DNA from: Spirogloea muscicola
Lineage: Eukaryota; Streptophyta; Zygnematophyceae; Spirogloeales; Spirogloeaceae
DNA length: 64,000 nt
Assembly (NCBI GenBank): GCA_009602725.1
Contig: WELB01000013.1
Span: 421,380 to 485,379 of the forward strand
Direction: 5' to 3'
Part shown: positions 10,714 through 21,339 of the stretch, piece by piece
Layout: the number at the start of each line of letters is the position of its first letter
Position numbering within the stretch: the stretch's first letter is position 1
Translations under genes and position numbers: made by a program
The notes under the pieces: model-generated
Told to the model about the DNA's origin: nothing
Databases searched by the model: none
Seen by the model: only the letters and a program-made list of their open reading frames with translations

Positions 10714-12907
10714 TCACTTTGCCTTCTCCTTGCGCGCTTCCTGAAGGGCAGACGGCTTCATCTGTTCTTCTGGCTTGACTGCCGGTGCATTATACAGCAA
10801 CTCCTTCGGAACAGCTTCCATAATCTGGCCACAAACCAACAGCAGGATGTTTGAGTGTCAGGACCCTTTTATTTGAGTAACGAAATCAGGCAGCTTCAGC
10901 ACAGTATCTAATGAAGATGGCCAACTCCTGCATCAAGCAAGATATGCAGTAGGATTTCATCGTCGAATATCGCGCAAGCATGTGCATGTGTAAAGCCGAC
11001 TCACAAGCTGGCTTGCTGGCTTGCCCTCCAACCGCCTCGTCATCAACATGGAGCGCATCTGCAGGAACATGAGCTCGGGAGCAAAGATGCGGTACAGCAG
11101 GAGCGTGCTGAACCAATGCGGGATGACGACGTAGTGCTGGTTGCGGATGGCAGCCTGGAACATGACCTCTGCACACGTCTCTGGCTTCGCCATGGGAAGT
11201 GGTCCAATAACCGCCTGTGATCAGCAAATCCATCAATCATGTCCACCGTAAGTGTGGCCTTTACAGACACTTTATAATGCACGTCTTTGTGCCACAATAA
11301 AGTCCTTGTGGTGTGCCGGAGATACTCAATGGTGCCTACATCGCGCCGTCCTGTGTCGACCACCATCTCGCCCTTCTCATCCACAAATTTCCCGGCTGTC
11401 AGCTCAGTGGCAATCGGCCCAGGCATGGCCTGCGTTATGGTGATGTCTGCTCCAACTGGCTCACACCTCATCGTGTCAAAGTGCTGTAGCACTGCAGCTT
11501 TGGATGCCTGCATGCAACAATTCAGGTTGGGGTCTGAGCAAGCAGCTTGCATGGTGCTTCTCTCCAGCATCAAGCAAGCACAAAAATAAGGAGCATGGCT
11601 GCAACATTCTGTCCACAAGCGCGCCGACTAAATTGCACCACAAGGTCGAACAAGGCCTCACATTGTAGATGTTCTGAGCTGGAATTGGTATGAAGGACAC
11701 AATGGAGTTGGTGATTAGAATCTGGCCCTTGACACGACGCAGGTGTGGAAGCGCATAGAAAGTTGGAAGCACAGCTCCCCAGTAGATCGTGTCCTGTGTA
11801 GCAGAGCATGGATGGAGGAAGTGAGCAGGATGGAAGCTGTGTGCTACCATGCATGGAGAGAAGGAAGGGACTGTCGCTGGTGGGAGTACGCACCCAGACT
11901 GGCTTAAATGCACCACAATTCTCTGCATCCTCGAAAAGGAAAGCGTTGGAGATGCCAGCATTGAGAACCAAGACATCCACTGCAGCCGCCAGCAAGCATA
12001 GCATGTCAGAAACCCTTTGCTCCTTCGACGGTCATCAGCGACAAGCTACTGTCATCGGCGAAACTCAAGTAACTGAACTCTGGCTAAAGATTTGCTCTGT
12101 GTCTCCACATCGAGATAGTTTGTCCGAGCTGCGCAGCTCTACACAGGCAAGGCAGTCAATGCTGACATCTCTTGAAGTGCGCGATCGTGAAGTCAATCAG
12201 CTTCTTGCAGTCGTCCTCGATGGCCACGTCTGAGGCAAAGGAGACGGCCTCTGGGGAACCCTTGAGCCAGCACTGCTGCGCCACGTTCTTGAGGTCCTCC
12301 TCTCGCCGCGCGGCGAGGACGAGCTTCGCGCCGCGCTTGGCGTACGCGTAAGCCAGGTGCTGCAGGCTCCAACCCGACCGAGGTGAGCTGATTGTGATAT
12401 GGGTCAGGCCACGACTAGCTCAGAAAGGAGGCTAAGCTATGGCGGCCTTGTTGGGCTCATCTGCACCATGAGCAGGGGATCACGGCAAGCTGGAAATGTG
12501 GTGGCAGGAGCTCGCGTGCATGCAAGGTTGGGACGAGCGGCCAGCGGCGCAGCGCCCACCTCGCCGATGCCGGAGGACGCGCCGGTGATGACGACCACGC
12601 GGTTGGCCACCTGGCGGTTGCGGCGGACGACCCACGAGAGAGCGCACAGGACGGCCAGGACGGGCCAGGCGAAGGCGAGCAGCAGCAGCGCCAGCGGTAG
12701 CAGCGTCACGTTGAGCAGCGCGTTGAGGGCGTCCGGCGAGGTCGCAGGCAGCAGCCCCATGGCGGCGGGCGGCGGCGGCGAGCTCCGCTTCTCGGCGGCG
12801 GTGGCGGCGGGCGAGAGGAGGAGGCGAGGAGCAGTGCTGTAGCTGGAGCTGGAGGTGGGCATGGAGGCGGAGGCGGAGGCCGAGGCGGAGCTCTGCGGGG
12901 CGCGCAT
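10714..12907 (-). CDS. Membrane-anchored short-chain dehydrogenase, 11beta-HSD/steroleosin-like
   Basis: Seven minus exons: 12907-12560, 12359-12167, 11979-11894, 11793-11662, 11507-11340, 11214-11005, 10824-10714. They total 415 residues. The N-terminus is Ser/Pro-rich, then a hydrophobic segment (LLPLALLLLAFAWPVLAVL) precedes the Rossmann motif VVITGASSGIGE (about residues 104-116). NAGIS, an upstream serine and the catalytic YNASKAA (YxxxK) follow. This order matches plant 11beta-hydroxysteroid-dehydrogenase-like proteins, which reduce or oxidise hydrophobic alcohols with NAD(P)H at ER or lipid-droplet membranes. The C-terminus KEKAK fits the KxKxx ER-retrieval pattern. The start chosen is the first ATG of the exon, and internal ATGs at codons 16 and 50 are alternatives. 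The last exon was chosen over a competing one at 10886 because it is longer and in phase. Substrate is unknown. Confidence 0.8.
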
Positions 12908-13640
12908 GGCGCCCGGGGCGCGCCGTGTGCATGGCGGGCCTGGCCCGGGTCCACGTGGGGAGCAGGCCGGATGTGGCGGCCTCCGTTCGCTTCCCCTGGA
13001 ACATATGAATTGGCCTCCCTTTCAATTAAATTCACTATAGATGTCAATTCATGCGCTCCGCGTGCCTTCTCTCCCTGGAACAAAATCGGGGTTGAATCAG
13101 GCACCCTACTCAGTTCTTGCGCACCTTGCGCGCCTTCTCCCTTCTACTCAATAGAATGCGGGGAACAGCTTGCTGAAGACAGCTCTTCCACGCCACGGCC
13201 ATGGCTGTGAGACGAAGTGGCCCTCCCAATGGGGGCAAGGGCTGTGAGAAGCCAGCCCGAAAAGAGTTGACAGGGTTCGAAGGCGCCAAACTACGAAGAG
13301 GCCAGAAGCGCTATCTCAAAAGGGCTGTGAGAGGCCAGCCCAGAGGAATGGACAAGGTCTTGAAGGGCCGGATGGCACAAAAAGCAGGAAACATGTCGTT
13401 AAGACGTCAGCAAGTGGTCGCTCAATGACCTCTAGTCAGTAAGTGCAAGTCAGATGAACGAGAGGGCGGAAAAGTGTCGCCCTGACGGAATGCGGAGGCA
13501 GCAGCCAAGGCGCGGCCTGCACGCAAGTGGACGGCAAAGGCGAGGGACCGCTGCAGGGAGATTGCTAGGCGCATCCTGTACATTTGAGCAAGCGACCCGA
13601 ATGGGCTGGATGGCGCAAAAAGCAGGTGTAGTACTAGTCT
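12908..13640 (-). repeat. LINE 3'-end fragment plus module array
   Basis: Read on the minus strand, about 13590-13422 encodes MYRMRLAISLQRSLAF and LRAGRALAAAS..., then a stop after LHLLTRGH. This is the C-terminus of the LINE-like ORF seen intact at 50 kb. It is followed downstream (toward lower coordinates, about 13440-13205) by two hairpin modules (gggctgtgagaagccagccc and gggctgtgagaggccagccc). About 12990-13050 shares the word fttcaattaaattca-like AT-rich stretch with the atgaaattgaaagggaggccaa motif near 30.6 and 31.1 kb. It is a truncated, non-functional copy. Confidence 0.7.
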
Positions 13641-14455
13641 CCAAGACGTCAGCAATTGCGCTCTTTGAATACAGCGCTTCTATGCTCTGCTATCCATCAG
13701 CGTGCTGGGCCCTTTAAGAAAGGCCGCCGGCTTCAGTCGGCTCCCCATGCAAGCCTGTCGGATATGGATTTGCTCACCTGTGGGTACTTATATCGCGCTG
13801 TTACCTCAGCCACCTTGGTATAGTGCTTTGATCTATGAAGCCAGCAATGCTGCACTAGCTTTTGCCTGAACAGCGAGTAGCGATGTTGTCCACCCTTTTG
13901 CTTCATGCACGCAGCGCATCTTCTGTCCCGGGCACCTTCGTGGGAGGCCACATAGCCCGTCTCGGCCCGTCTCGCCAGTGGGGACAAGGGGCTTCTCTCC
14001 CACTGAAGAGCACATTGACTTCCTGCGGCTCCCTTTCATCTCGTGCACACTGCGCGCGTTTCCTCCCACTGAAGTCCCGCCATTCCCCCCAGCTTTGTCG
14101 GTGCCTCCAAGGCCCCACTGCATGCGCTGCTGTTCGACACGGTCTTGCGGCCATTCCCGCCTGGCCCCGGGCAGCCTGGTCATCGCCGCGGCGTTCCGTT
14201 CCCCCCCGTCCCACCCCATCAGGCGCTGGCAAGTACCTGCCGTCTCTCCTTTGGTGGTGAGCTCGCATCCTTCTCCGCTCAGAGAAAGTCCAAAAGGCCC
14301 GCCTCTTAAGGCTTCCCACTATCTTGCCAGCCCCACCTCAGCGCCCGACCAGAACACTGGGACAACACTCCTCAGCCCCAAGCCAACAACCCCTGCCTCC
14401 AATGTAAGGGCACAGCCCAGCCTAGGCCGTCAGTCACACATTTGCTTGCCTACTG
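13641..14455. other. Intergenic DNA upstream of the SDR and downstream of PyrP2
   Basis: C-rich DNA with a few imperfect internal repeats such as tcccactgaag (about 13998 and 14066). No supported exon or RNA gene. It should include the 3' UTR of the minus-strand phosphatase. Confidence 0.55.
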
Positions 14456-17400
14456 CTAAAAGAGGACATCATTGCGCACCCGCCGCTTCGGCGGCTTCTT
14501 TGGCTCTTGCTGCTTCTGCAGGTCCATAAACTCTGCACCCCTGTTTGCAAACATTCGCCGAAGGTTGATCACTGACAGCTCCGTGAAGCTGCTCACCGCC
14601 AGGTCCGCCTGCGTCAGCTCGTATCTGCACGCAGCCACAAGCACACAACAAACACTTGTTCGCAATCAGACTCATCCACAAAATCCTCTGATTGTAGACG
14701 GTCGACAGCAGCTTGTCAAGTCTACAACAATCACTTGCCTGTGATCAGCGCAATAGTGCATCCTTTCCACCAAGACACTCTATAGGCAACCGTCCACCAA
14801 CAAGTCCACGGCAAGCTATAGGAAACTTACGCTCGGTGCGGGCCTATGAGTGCCACAGCCTTCATTGAGCAGTTGTGCGCAGCAGTAATGGCTCGAGGGT
14901 CATCCTCAAACACCACGCACTTAGCTGGCGGCCTGTCCAACTGCAACCCACCAGTGCTTCTCAGATTTGAACAGGATCACATTCAACTGCTCACATCTGG
15001 AAGAGGTAGAACGAGCACAGCTGACTCTGTGAGGACCATTTAGACTGCACAGACACATAGTAAGGCACCAAAAGGCTCGCAGGGCTTCAAGGTTGTGAAC
15101 ATGGGGTGGACACTCGATTTGAATTCATCACTTTCGGATCCCAGCCAATTCATCAACTACAGCAGAAAAGTCCAAGTTCTGATACTTTAGTACATAGATG
15201 GCAAATAAGCAGAGAACCTTCACGGCAGCAGAAAGAAAACGGTGGGCGATGGACTCCATGCCATCCTCCTCCGTAACCACAGCCTGAAAGCCAATAACGG
15301 GGCATGTCATGGTCACCTTCTGGCAGATGTAGAAAGTGCCCTAAGCATATGGGCTACCTTGGATAGCACAGGCATCAGTGATGCTGAGCTCGTACAATGC
15401 ATAAGAAGCTCATGCCAGTGTACCAGTCACTTGACAGGTCGTGCTCTCTTACCCGAAAATGCTTGCGAAGACCTATTCTATCTAGGGCACCCATGAGAGA
15501 GATGCGGTCCATGGAGCTCGCAACTGCGCACGGAACTCCTGCAGTGCTCAGGGCTTCTAGCCACTCCTTAACACCTTCCATTGGAACTCGCACCTGCAGC
15601 AAAAGAACCGCCCCAAATAATGCTCGTAAGCATAAGTATTAGGCTGCCCCTAGGTAAGGATGCCCTAGATTGTTCAGCACCTGCACCAGCACAAGAGAAG
15701 CACCATGCCGAATGCTGGCAGGGGCAAGACAAACCTACAGACATTGTCTGTAAATGGAGTTGTAGTAACCTTAGCAAATTCTTCGCAGTAGAGCTCTGCT
15801 AAACGAGCTGTCAACCGCTGAGCTTCTGATCTATTCTGTGTCCACGCTAATAGCTGCAGAGAAGATGGCAAAACCCATGAGAATCTGACATCAATAAGGC
15901 AAGCTTTGAACAATTCATTTATTTCCAAGAACCAAGGTACAGAATCTTGTGACAGAGAGTATCACCTTCCTACACAGTATAATGTGGTGCAGCAATGACA
16001 TCCTCGTGCTTACCTGTTGAACGGCTCGCTCTGGCCCCATGCTATGGAGTTGGCGGATAACTTCTTGCTTCTCAGGGAAAGGTCTGCCTGATCCAATTCA
16101 AAGAGAGTGCACAAAACCATCTGGAGTTGCTGTGTATAAGAGAGTATCACAACTCTGACGGCCTTGAAAGCTGGAAGGGCACGAAAACATACTCATCGTG
16201 CGCTATGATCCTCAAGGCAACCAGGACCATGCAGTGACATACCTTCCTCAACTGCCAGCCTTTTCCAGGCTTCCATTCGCAGAGCTTGTGTGTCAGCCTG
16301 CAAGAAAACCCAGCAACAAAGCTGACAGCCTGCAATGTTCAATTACTAGGTGGTTAGATGGGAAGCACCTCTTCTTAGGGGATAATATTCACTACAAACA
16401 AACAACATCACATCTGCTGCCAGGAGAAAGGGCTACCAGCATGAGCAGCCCACCAGCACGTTATCCCATGAGTAGATTAAGCCGAATGCTTCATCGGGCT
16501 TCATAGCATAACGAATCCTCTCAAGGCCCCGTTCTTTCATTCGGTCATTAAGAAAGTCCTGCACACAGTTGCAAGATGGGCCACCTCAAAGACGCCATAC
16601 TTGCATAGTGATGCAAAAGGCGAGCAAGCACTGCACAGCAGTTGTGAAAGAGATACAACATCTTCTTATGACAGTGATAAAACATCTTCATACATCACAG
16701 TAAGAGATGGTGAAGATCTGAACAGCACTCTACGGTCGTCAGAGATGTTGGGGCACGCACTACATCAACATGCAGAGGCCCTGTTGGTCTGAAGGTCGCG
16801 AAGCCTTCTCCATGTTCAGCACCAATTTCCTGAAGACAGAAGAGACTCAGAACCTGCTTTGACACTTGCACAAGTAGCCAGCGCGACGGTGCTTATCGTC
16901 AACTACGAATGACGCCGGAGCTCTAAGAAAATATTATACTGATAGGACCTGTACTCACAATCTCAACGGATTGTGGTGGACACCAGTAGTTGTCAAGCAG
17001 CAGAGTCAGGAAACGCTCAACAGAGCTCACAACTTCGTACTACAGAACCGGAAAACCTCACCTCCTTGGCGAAAAGGTCGCCTCCACGCCTCGCCAAGGA
17101 GCTGAAGCTTCTCAATTCTCCAGCCTCATCGCCGTTGGATGCTCCAGAAGTACTGCCGACCGCTTGCACACAGCTGGTCTGGCTGTGACAACGTAGCCTC
17201 TGCACGAGGTAAAAAGAGAAGCGTCAGCTGCAGCTGCGCTCAATGATTCACAATGTTACATGCACTTCTAATTGAGCAACTGCCAGTCACTGCTCAGAAG
17301 TCATGCAGTGCTGCCCTGAAAATGAGCGTAGACGCGTGCACAACAGCTCGAGCATGAAGCTCAAAGCTGGTGATTGCAATCTTACACAGAGACGACGTTG

Positions 17401-17580
17401 AGTAGGTGCGCAAGGTAGCGGCCGCCGCCTGGCTCTCCCGCCGCGACCAGGCGGTGCATGCGCGGCCAAGCACAGATCCGGCTCAGAACGCAGCGGCAAA
17501 GCCCGTGGCGGCTCCGGCGTCCCTGCCGGCGCTTGCAGCAGCAATGGCGGCGGCGGCGGCGTGGCCAAGCCGCACAGCAT
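14456..17580 (-). CDS. PYRP2: PyrP2-like HAD phosphatase (5-amino-6-(5-phospho-D-ribitylamino)uracil phosphatase)
   Basis: Twelve minus exons give about 427 residues: 17580-17386, 17199-17062, 17039-16959, 16829-16764, 16558-16454, 16297-16243, 16087-16014, 15853-15770, 15593-15453, 15283-15218, 14940-14831, 14624-14456. Key blocks are IGAEHGEGFATF, RIRYAMKPDEAFGLIYSWDN, PCAVASSMDR, AVVTEEDGMESIAHRFL, CVVFEDDPRAITAAHN and the C-terminal ELSVINLRRMFANRG. These match the plant chloroplast phosphatase that dephosphorylates the ribitylaminouracil intermediate of riboflavin synthesis, including the HAD WDN and FEDD motifs. The first exon is Ala/Pro/Arg-rich and fits a plastid transit peptide. The start (17580) is the only in-frame ATG found. 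The gap between exons 2 and 3 is only 22 bases, too short for a normal intron, so that junction is doubtful. Confidence 0.85.
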
Positions 17581-17731
17581 CCCGTCGGCGCCGCCGCAGA
17601 GTGCGCGAGAGCCGCGCGCGGCGTGCGGCGTCCTGCGCGGTGAAGGGGGAGAAGGTGCAAAACGGCGACCGAGCTGAGCCAATGAGCTGTTCCAGTTAAC
17701 GGGGACCAAAAACGGCCCGAAGGAGCCGGGA

Positions 17732-17746
17732 CCCTAAACCCTAAAC
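17732..17746. promoter_or_regulatory. Double telobox (plant telomere-type motif)
   Basis: The sequence ccctaaaccctaaac contains two plant telomere units. It lies about 150 bases upstream of the chosen start of the minus-strand PyrP2-like gene. Teloboxes are known promoter elements of plant genes for growth and translation. Here it could be that, or a tiny interstitial telomere relic. Confidence 0.6.
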
Positions 17747-17954
17747 TGCTCAACAGGGTATATTGAGCACCCAGTGGCCACATGAGTCGCTGCGTGCTTT
17801 AGCGCTTTTCGGTTGGCTACAAGGCACCCGAGCGGCGAGGCGTACCATATGGAGAGTGGCTCTCCCAATGAAAATGTCGAGTATTTGAAACAAACGAAGG
17901 CCAAATGGCCAAGTACAATGGTAAGCACATCTTAAGACCTCCATAACCTACAGT

Positions 17955-18290
17955 AGATTGACCCGCTCAGTAACCACGGGTCAAAATATTAAGGTCGTTA
18001 ACCAATGCCTGAATACTAGATGGCAGATACGAAGCCCCTCTGCCACCAACTAGAGCTCGCCCAGCTTTCTGGTGCAAAGCATTAGCCTGAGCACGCTGCA
18101 AACAGGCCAAAACTCGTCGTCGAAATGGGGGCAAGGGCTATGAAAAGCCAGCCCGAAAAAATTGACAAAGGTTTGAAGGGGCCAAATGATGTGAGAGGCC
18201 AGCCCACGAGGAATGGAACCATCAACCTGAAAGCGCACTACCAATAAGCAAAATCAAGCGGCTACGACGGATGGCCACTCAAAAAGAAGA
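17955..18290 (-). repeat. Degenerate LINE 3'-end fragment, second subfamily
   Basis: The words acccgctcagtaaccacg and aaggtcgttaaccaatgcctgaatac recur at 47461 and 48106, where the minus strand reads as a C-terminal tail like that of the LINE ORF. Here the copy is more decayed. Around 18125-18210 it carries the hairpin module ggcaagggctatgaaaagccagcccg. Confidence 0.6.
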
Positions 18291-18299
18291 AAAGCGCGG

Positions 18300-18790
18300 C
18301 CAGATTGACTGGTGGCTGGGAAGGGCCAGCCCAAAGAAGAAGTGGCTCTCCCAATGGGGGCAAGGGCTGTGAGAAGCCAGCCCGAAAAGCATTGACAAGG
18401 TTCGAAGGGGCCAAACTACGAGCTAAGCAGCGACTGTGGGGCCTGAAGAGGCTATGGCAGAAGGGGGGAGGATGGACCACTCAGTAGTTACGAGTAAGGA
18501 GCCTCACATCCGACAGACTAGCTGCCGGAAAATTATCCCCCTGATGAAAGCCGGAGGCCGCAGCGAGAGCACGGCCAGCACGCAGATGCAAGGCGTGGGC
18601 CATGGACTGCTGGAGGGAGACGGACAAGCGCATACGATACACCTGAGCCCACGAGCCAGCGGCGTTGAAGTCAGCCGGCTCACCCCGCCTGCGGGACACA
18701 GCGCGCCGTGCAAGCCTGGCCAACAGGTCGAGCCAGTGGGATCCGAGAGCCCCGTGCACGTCCACAGCCAGAGGGACGAACTCATCGGCA
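18300..18790 (-). mobile_element. LINE-like element, 5'-truncated 3' end A
   Basis: The minus strand from about 18790 encodes the last ~95 residues of the element ORF (LDLLARLARRAVSRRRGEP, LHLRAGRALAAAS) and stops at 18481. A 3' UTR runs to about 18300 and includes ggtccatcctcccccc, the hairpin gggctggcttctcacagccc, attgggagagccacttc and a second hairpin gggctggcccttcccagcc. It is almost identical in its coding part to the copy at 50.4 kb. It abuts another copy at 18795, so one insertion probably cut the other. Confidence 0.8.
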
Positions 18791-18794
18791 GCCG

Positions 18795-20220
18795 GGTGAA
18801 GGAATGGACAAGGTCTGAAGGAGCCGGAGTGCTAAAGACTAAGACAGCAGCAAAGGGGACTTTCAGTAACCTCGAGTCAGTAGATGCAAGTCGGAATAGC
18901 TAGCAGGCGGATAGACGTCGCCCTGATGGAAGCCGGAGGCCGCCACCAAAGCGCGGCCTGCACGCAAGTGAACTGCGAAGGCAAGGGACCGCTGCAAAGA
19001 GATGGTCAAGCGCCTCTGGACGATTTAAGCGAGGGGCCCGGCGACATTGAAGCCAGGCTGCTCGCCCCGCTGCCCATGGCGGCGGGCCACTGCTCGCCGC
19101 GCAAGGCAGTAAAGCAGGTCAAGCCATTTTTTGCCAAAGGCCCCGTGTACGTCGACGGCAAGTGGGACAAACTCGTCGCCCACTGGGTGATCCGAGTGTT
19201 TCCGTTCGTTTGCGCTCGCCGCTTGGCGGACTGCGTTGCCTGCCTCCTCCGACGAGCGTTTGGCGCTCCTGGAGTCAAAGCAGTCAGTTGTGACAACGTC
19301 GGCAATGAGCCGAGGCCACCCGCCGAGCGCGCTGGCGACGAGATCGGCGCGCCGGGTGTGGAGGCGGCGATCCGCCCCAGCGGTCAGAGGCATGATGCTG
19401 GAATTCTCGAGCGCCACTGTGTAACCGGCCTCGATAAGAACGCCGAACATGGCATTCCGGAGCAGGTCGTGTGTGCCGGTCCGCTCTCCGCCCCGTGCGC
19501 ACCTGAGCATATGAGCTGCCAACGATGCCGCGTCTGGGCTGCGCTCGCCGCACTCGCACTGCTGTATACCACTTAGGCAGGGTGGGTGGAGGCCGAGTAG
19601 GCGGCGCACAACCGTGCGGAATGCGTCGTCCAGCATCCGGAGTGCGTCGTGGATCGGCAGGGCAGACAACCAAGCTGCCGCCCCTGGTGAGGATGCCGAG
19701 AGCAGCCGCGCGCGCCCCCGGAGGTCGTTCGGAGGCAAAAGCCCCACCGCCGTGGTGAAGGAGGCCGCATCTACCTCCGCCATGAACCGAGCTTGGGCCC
19801 GGAGGTCGGCCGTGCGTGCGAGGTGCGCGAACGGGACGGTCCGTGGCACCAGGGCGGGGTGATCCGCAAGCAGCGCGTCCCGGGCGGAGCGGAGAGCACG
19901 TCTGGAATGGCAACGTGCCCGTCTTCACGTCCGCTGCCGCCTGCTCCAGGAGGCGACCCCATGCCAGATGAAACGCTGGGCCACCGAAGCCGCAACCTGC
20001 GCCCAACTCCCTAGGTGTGCTGCCCGGCAGGCACGAGCCAGCGGACGGCAGCCCAGACCCCCGCGGCTCACAGGCAGGGAGGGTTGGTGAACTGCAGCCG
20101 GCGTCTCCAGGAAGGACCGGGTGTTGGACCAGGGCCGCTGTGCTGGCCAGGATACCTGCATCGAAATTTGCATAGGCGGCCTTTGCCCAGGGTAACCCCT
20201 TTAGCAGGGGTTACTAAGTA
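18795..20220 (-). mobile_element. LINE-like element, post-RT part with Cys/His knuckle and endonuclease-like motif
   Basis: Minus-strand reading frames over about 20170-19025 begin with LPVSRGGLGCRPLARACRAA and LGSWAQV, typical of the region after a LINE reverse transcriptase. Then come GAAAWLSALPIHDALRM, a Cys/His cluster (QCECGERS...HMLRC...H), and RRADLVAS...LIADVVTTD, which resembles a restriction-like PD-(D/E)XK endonuclease. PLAVDVHGAFG precedes the tail. The frame is broken in places and the RT itself is absent, so this is a dead, 5'-truncated copy. A perfect 8-bp hairpin (GTAACCCC/GGGGTTAC, 20192-20214) marks its upstream junction. Confidence 0.78.
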
Positions 20221-20460
20221 ATGAACAAAGGACGAGAAGGGGCCAGGGGAAGTACGAAGAACAACAAGCACAGAAAAGAAACGAAGCAGCTACGAAGCAC
20301 TCAGAAACCCCTGCTAAGCAGCCTCAGGTCAGAGAGAGTGGCTGGAAGCGGTTCCTGGAAGCGGGTCCCCTGGCCAGAGCCAGAGGCAGCAGCGAGGGCT
20401 CTGCCTGCACGCAGGTGCAGCGCGCGGGCCATAGACCTCTGCAGCGAGACGGCCAAGCGT
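20221..20460 (-). mobile_element. LINE-like element, short 3' fragment B
   Basis: On the minus strand this segment carries the tail LHLRAGRALAAASGSGQG-like coding words and a 3' UTR of the B type (acttcccctggccccttctcgtc). It is cut at about 20460 by repeat DNA in the opposite orientation. Confidence 0.65.
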
Positions 20461-20810
20461 GGCTGCTTTGTTTCTTGTTGTGCTTGTTTTTCTTAGCGCT
20501 TCCCCTGGCCCCCTTCTCGTACTTTGTTCCTTCTTTTCTTTGGGCTGGCTTTTCCAGCCCTATCCTCAATGGGCGAGCCCTTTCTTCTTCTTTCTTCTTC
20601 TTTCGTCAATTCTTTTCGGGCTGGCTTCTCACAGCCCTTGCCCCCTTTGGGAGAGCCACTTCTTCTTTCTTCTTGCCCAACGCCCAACCATCTAGCAGTG
20701 CCTGCTCAGATGGCGGGCGAGCGCCACGAAAGAAGTGGCTCTCCCAATGGGGGCAAGGGCTGTGAAAAGCCAGCCCGAAAAGAATTGACAAAGATTCGGA
20801 GGGGCCACAA
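20461..20810. repeat. Fold-back pair of hairpin modules
   Basis: Plus-oriented modules (gggctggcttttccagccc at about 20553, gggctggcttctcacagccc at about 20620) are followed, after a ~50-base spacer, by the reverse complement of the same module set (gaagtggctctcccaatggg at about 20733, gggctgtgaaaagccagccc). The result is an inverted repeat of about 80-90 bases with a few mismatches. Confidence 0.75.
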
Positions 20811-21095
20811 TGACGGAGGGGCCTGAAAATGCTATGCCAGATCGGGTGGAGGATGGACCACTCAGTAGCTACGATTGAGGAGCCTCAAATCCGACAGACT
20901 AGCTGCCGGCAAATAATCCACCTGACGAAAGCCAGAGGCCGCAGCGAGAGCACGGCCAGCACGCAGATGCAAGCCGTGGGCCAAGGACCGCTGGAGGGAG
21001 ACTGACGAACGCTTGCGATATACCTGGGCCCACGAGCCAGCGGCGTTGAAGTCAGCCGGCTCACTTCGCCTGCGGGACACAGCGCGCCACGAATG
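20811..21095 (-). mobile_element. LINE-like element, 3' fragment C
   Basis: The minus strand encodes YRKRSSVSLQRSLAHGLHLR and the AGRALAAASGF tail, ending in a stop at about 20862, followed by UTR words shared with the 18.4-kb copy. It ends close to the BTB gene, which therefore has repeat DNA right up to its 5' side. Confidence 0.7.
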
Positions 21096-21302
21096 AAGTG
21101 GCACTCCCACGGAAGGGCCGTCAGGAGCGCCTGGGGTTGGCCAAGGCGGGGAGTCTGGGAACGTCGCGCCCATCACATCGGAGCCACTGCAGCCATCGCT
21201 TGCCGCGGGGCGCCGACGGGGACGCCAAGGCCCCGCGGCGCGCGTCGCGGAGCTCGCCGCCGGGAGTCGCGGCGGCCGCCACGGCGTAGGCGCCGCCGGA
21301 CC

Positions 21303-21308
21303 ATGAGN

Positions 21309-21339
<31 letters not shown>

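Noticed and set aside
10886-10930. Alternative last exon of the SDR (ELAIFIRYCAEAA)
   Set aside because: In phase with an AG acceptor, but the exon at 10824-10714 gives a longer, Lys-rich tail more like the family. It could still be an alternative splice form.
18390-18420. Pol III B-box-like word ggttcgaagggg in hairpin modules, hinting at a tRNA-derived SINE
   Set aside because: No A box at the right distance and the bases after ggttcga differ from the B-box consensus. Kept only as a weak idea under the LINE-module finding.
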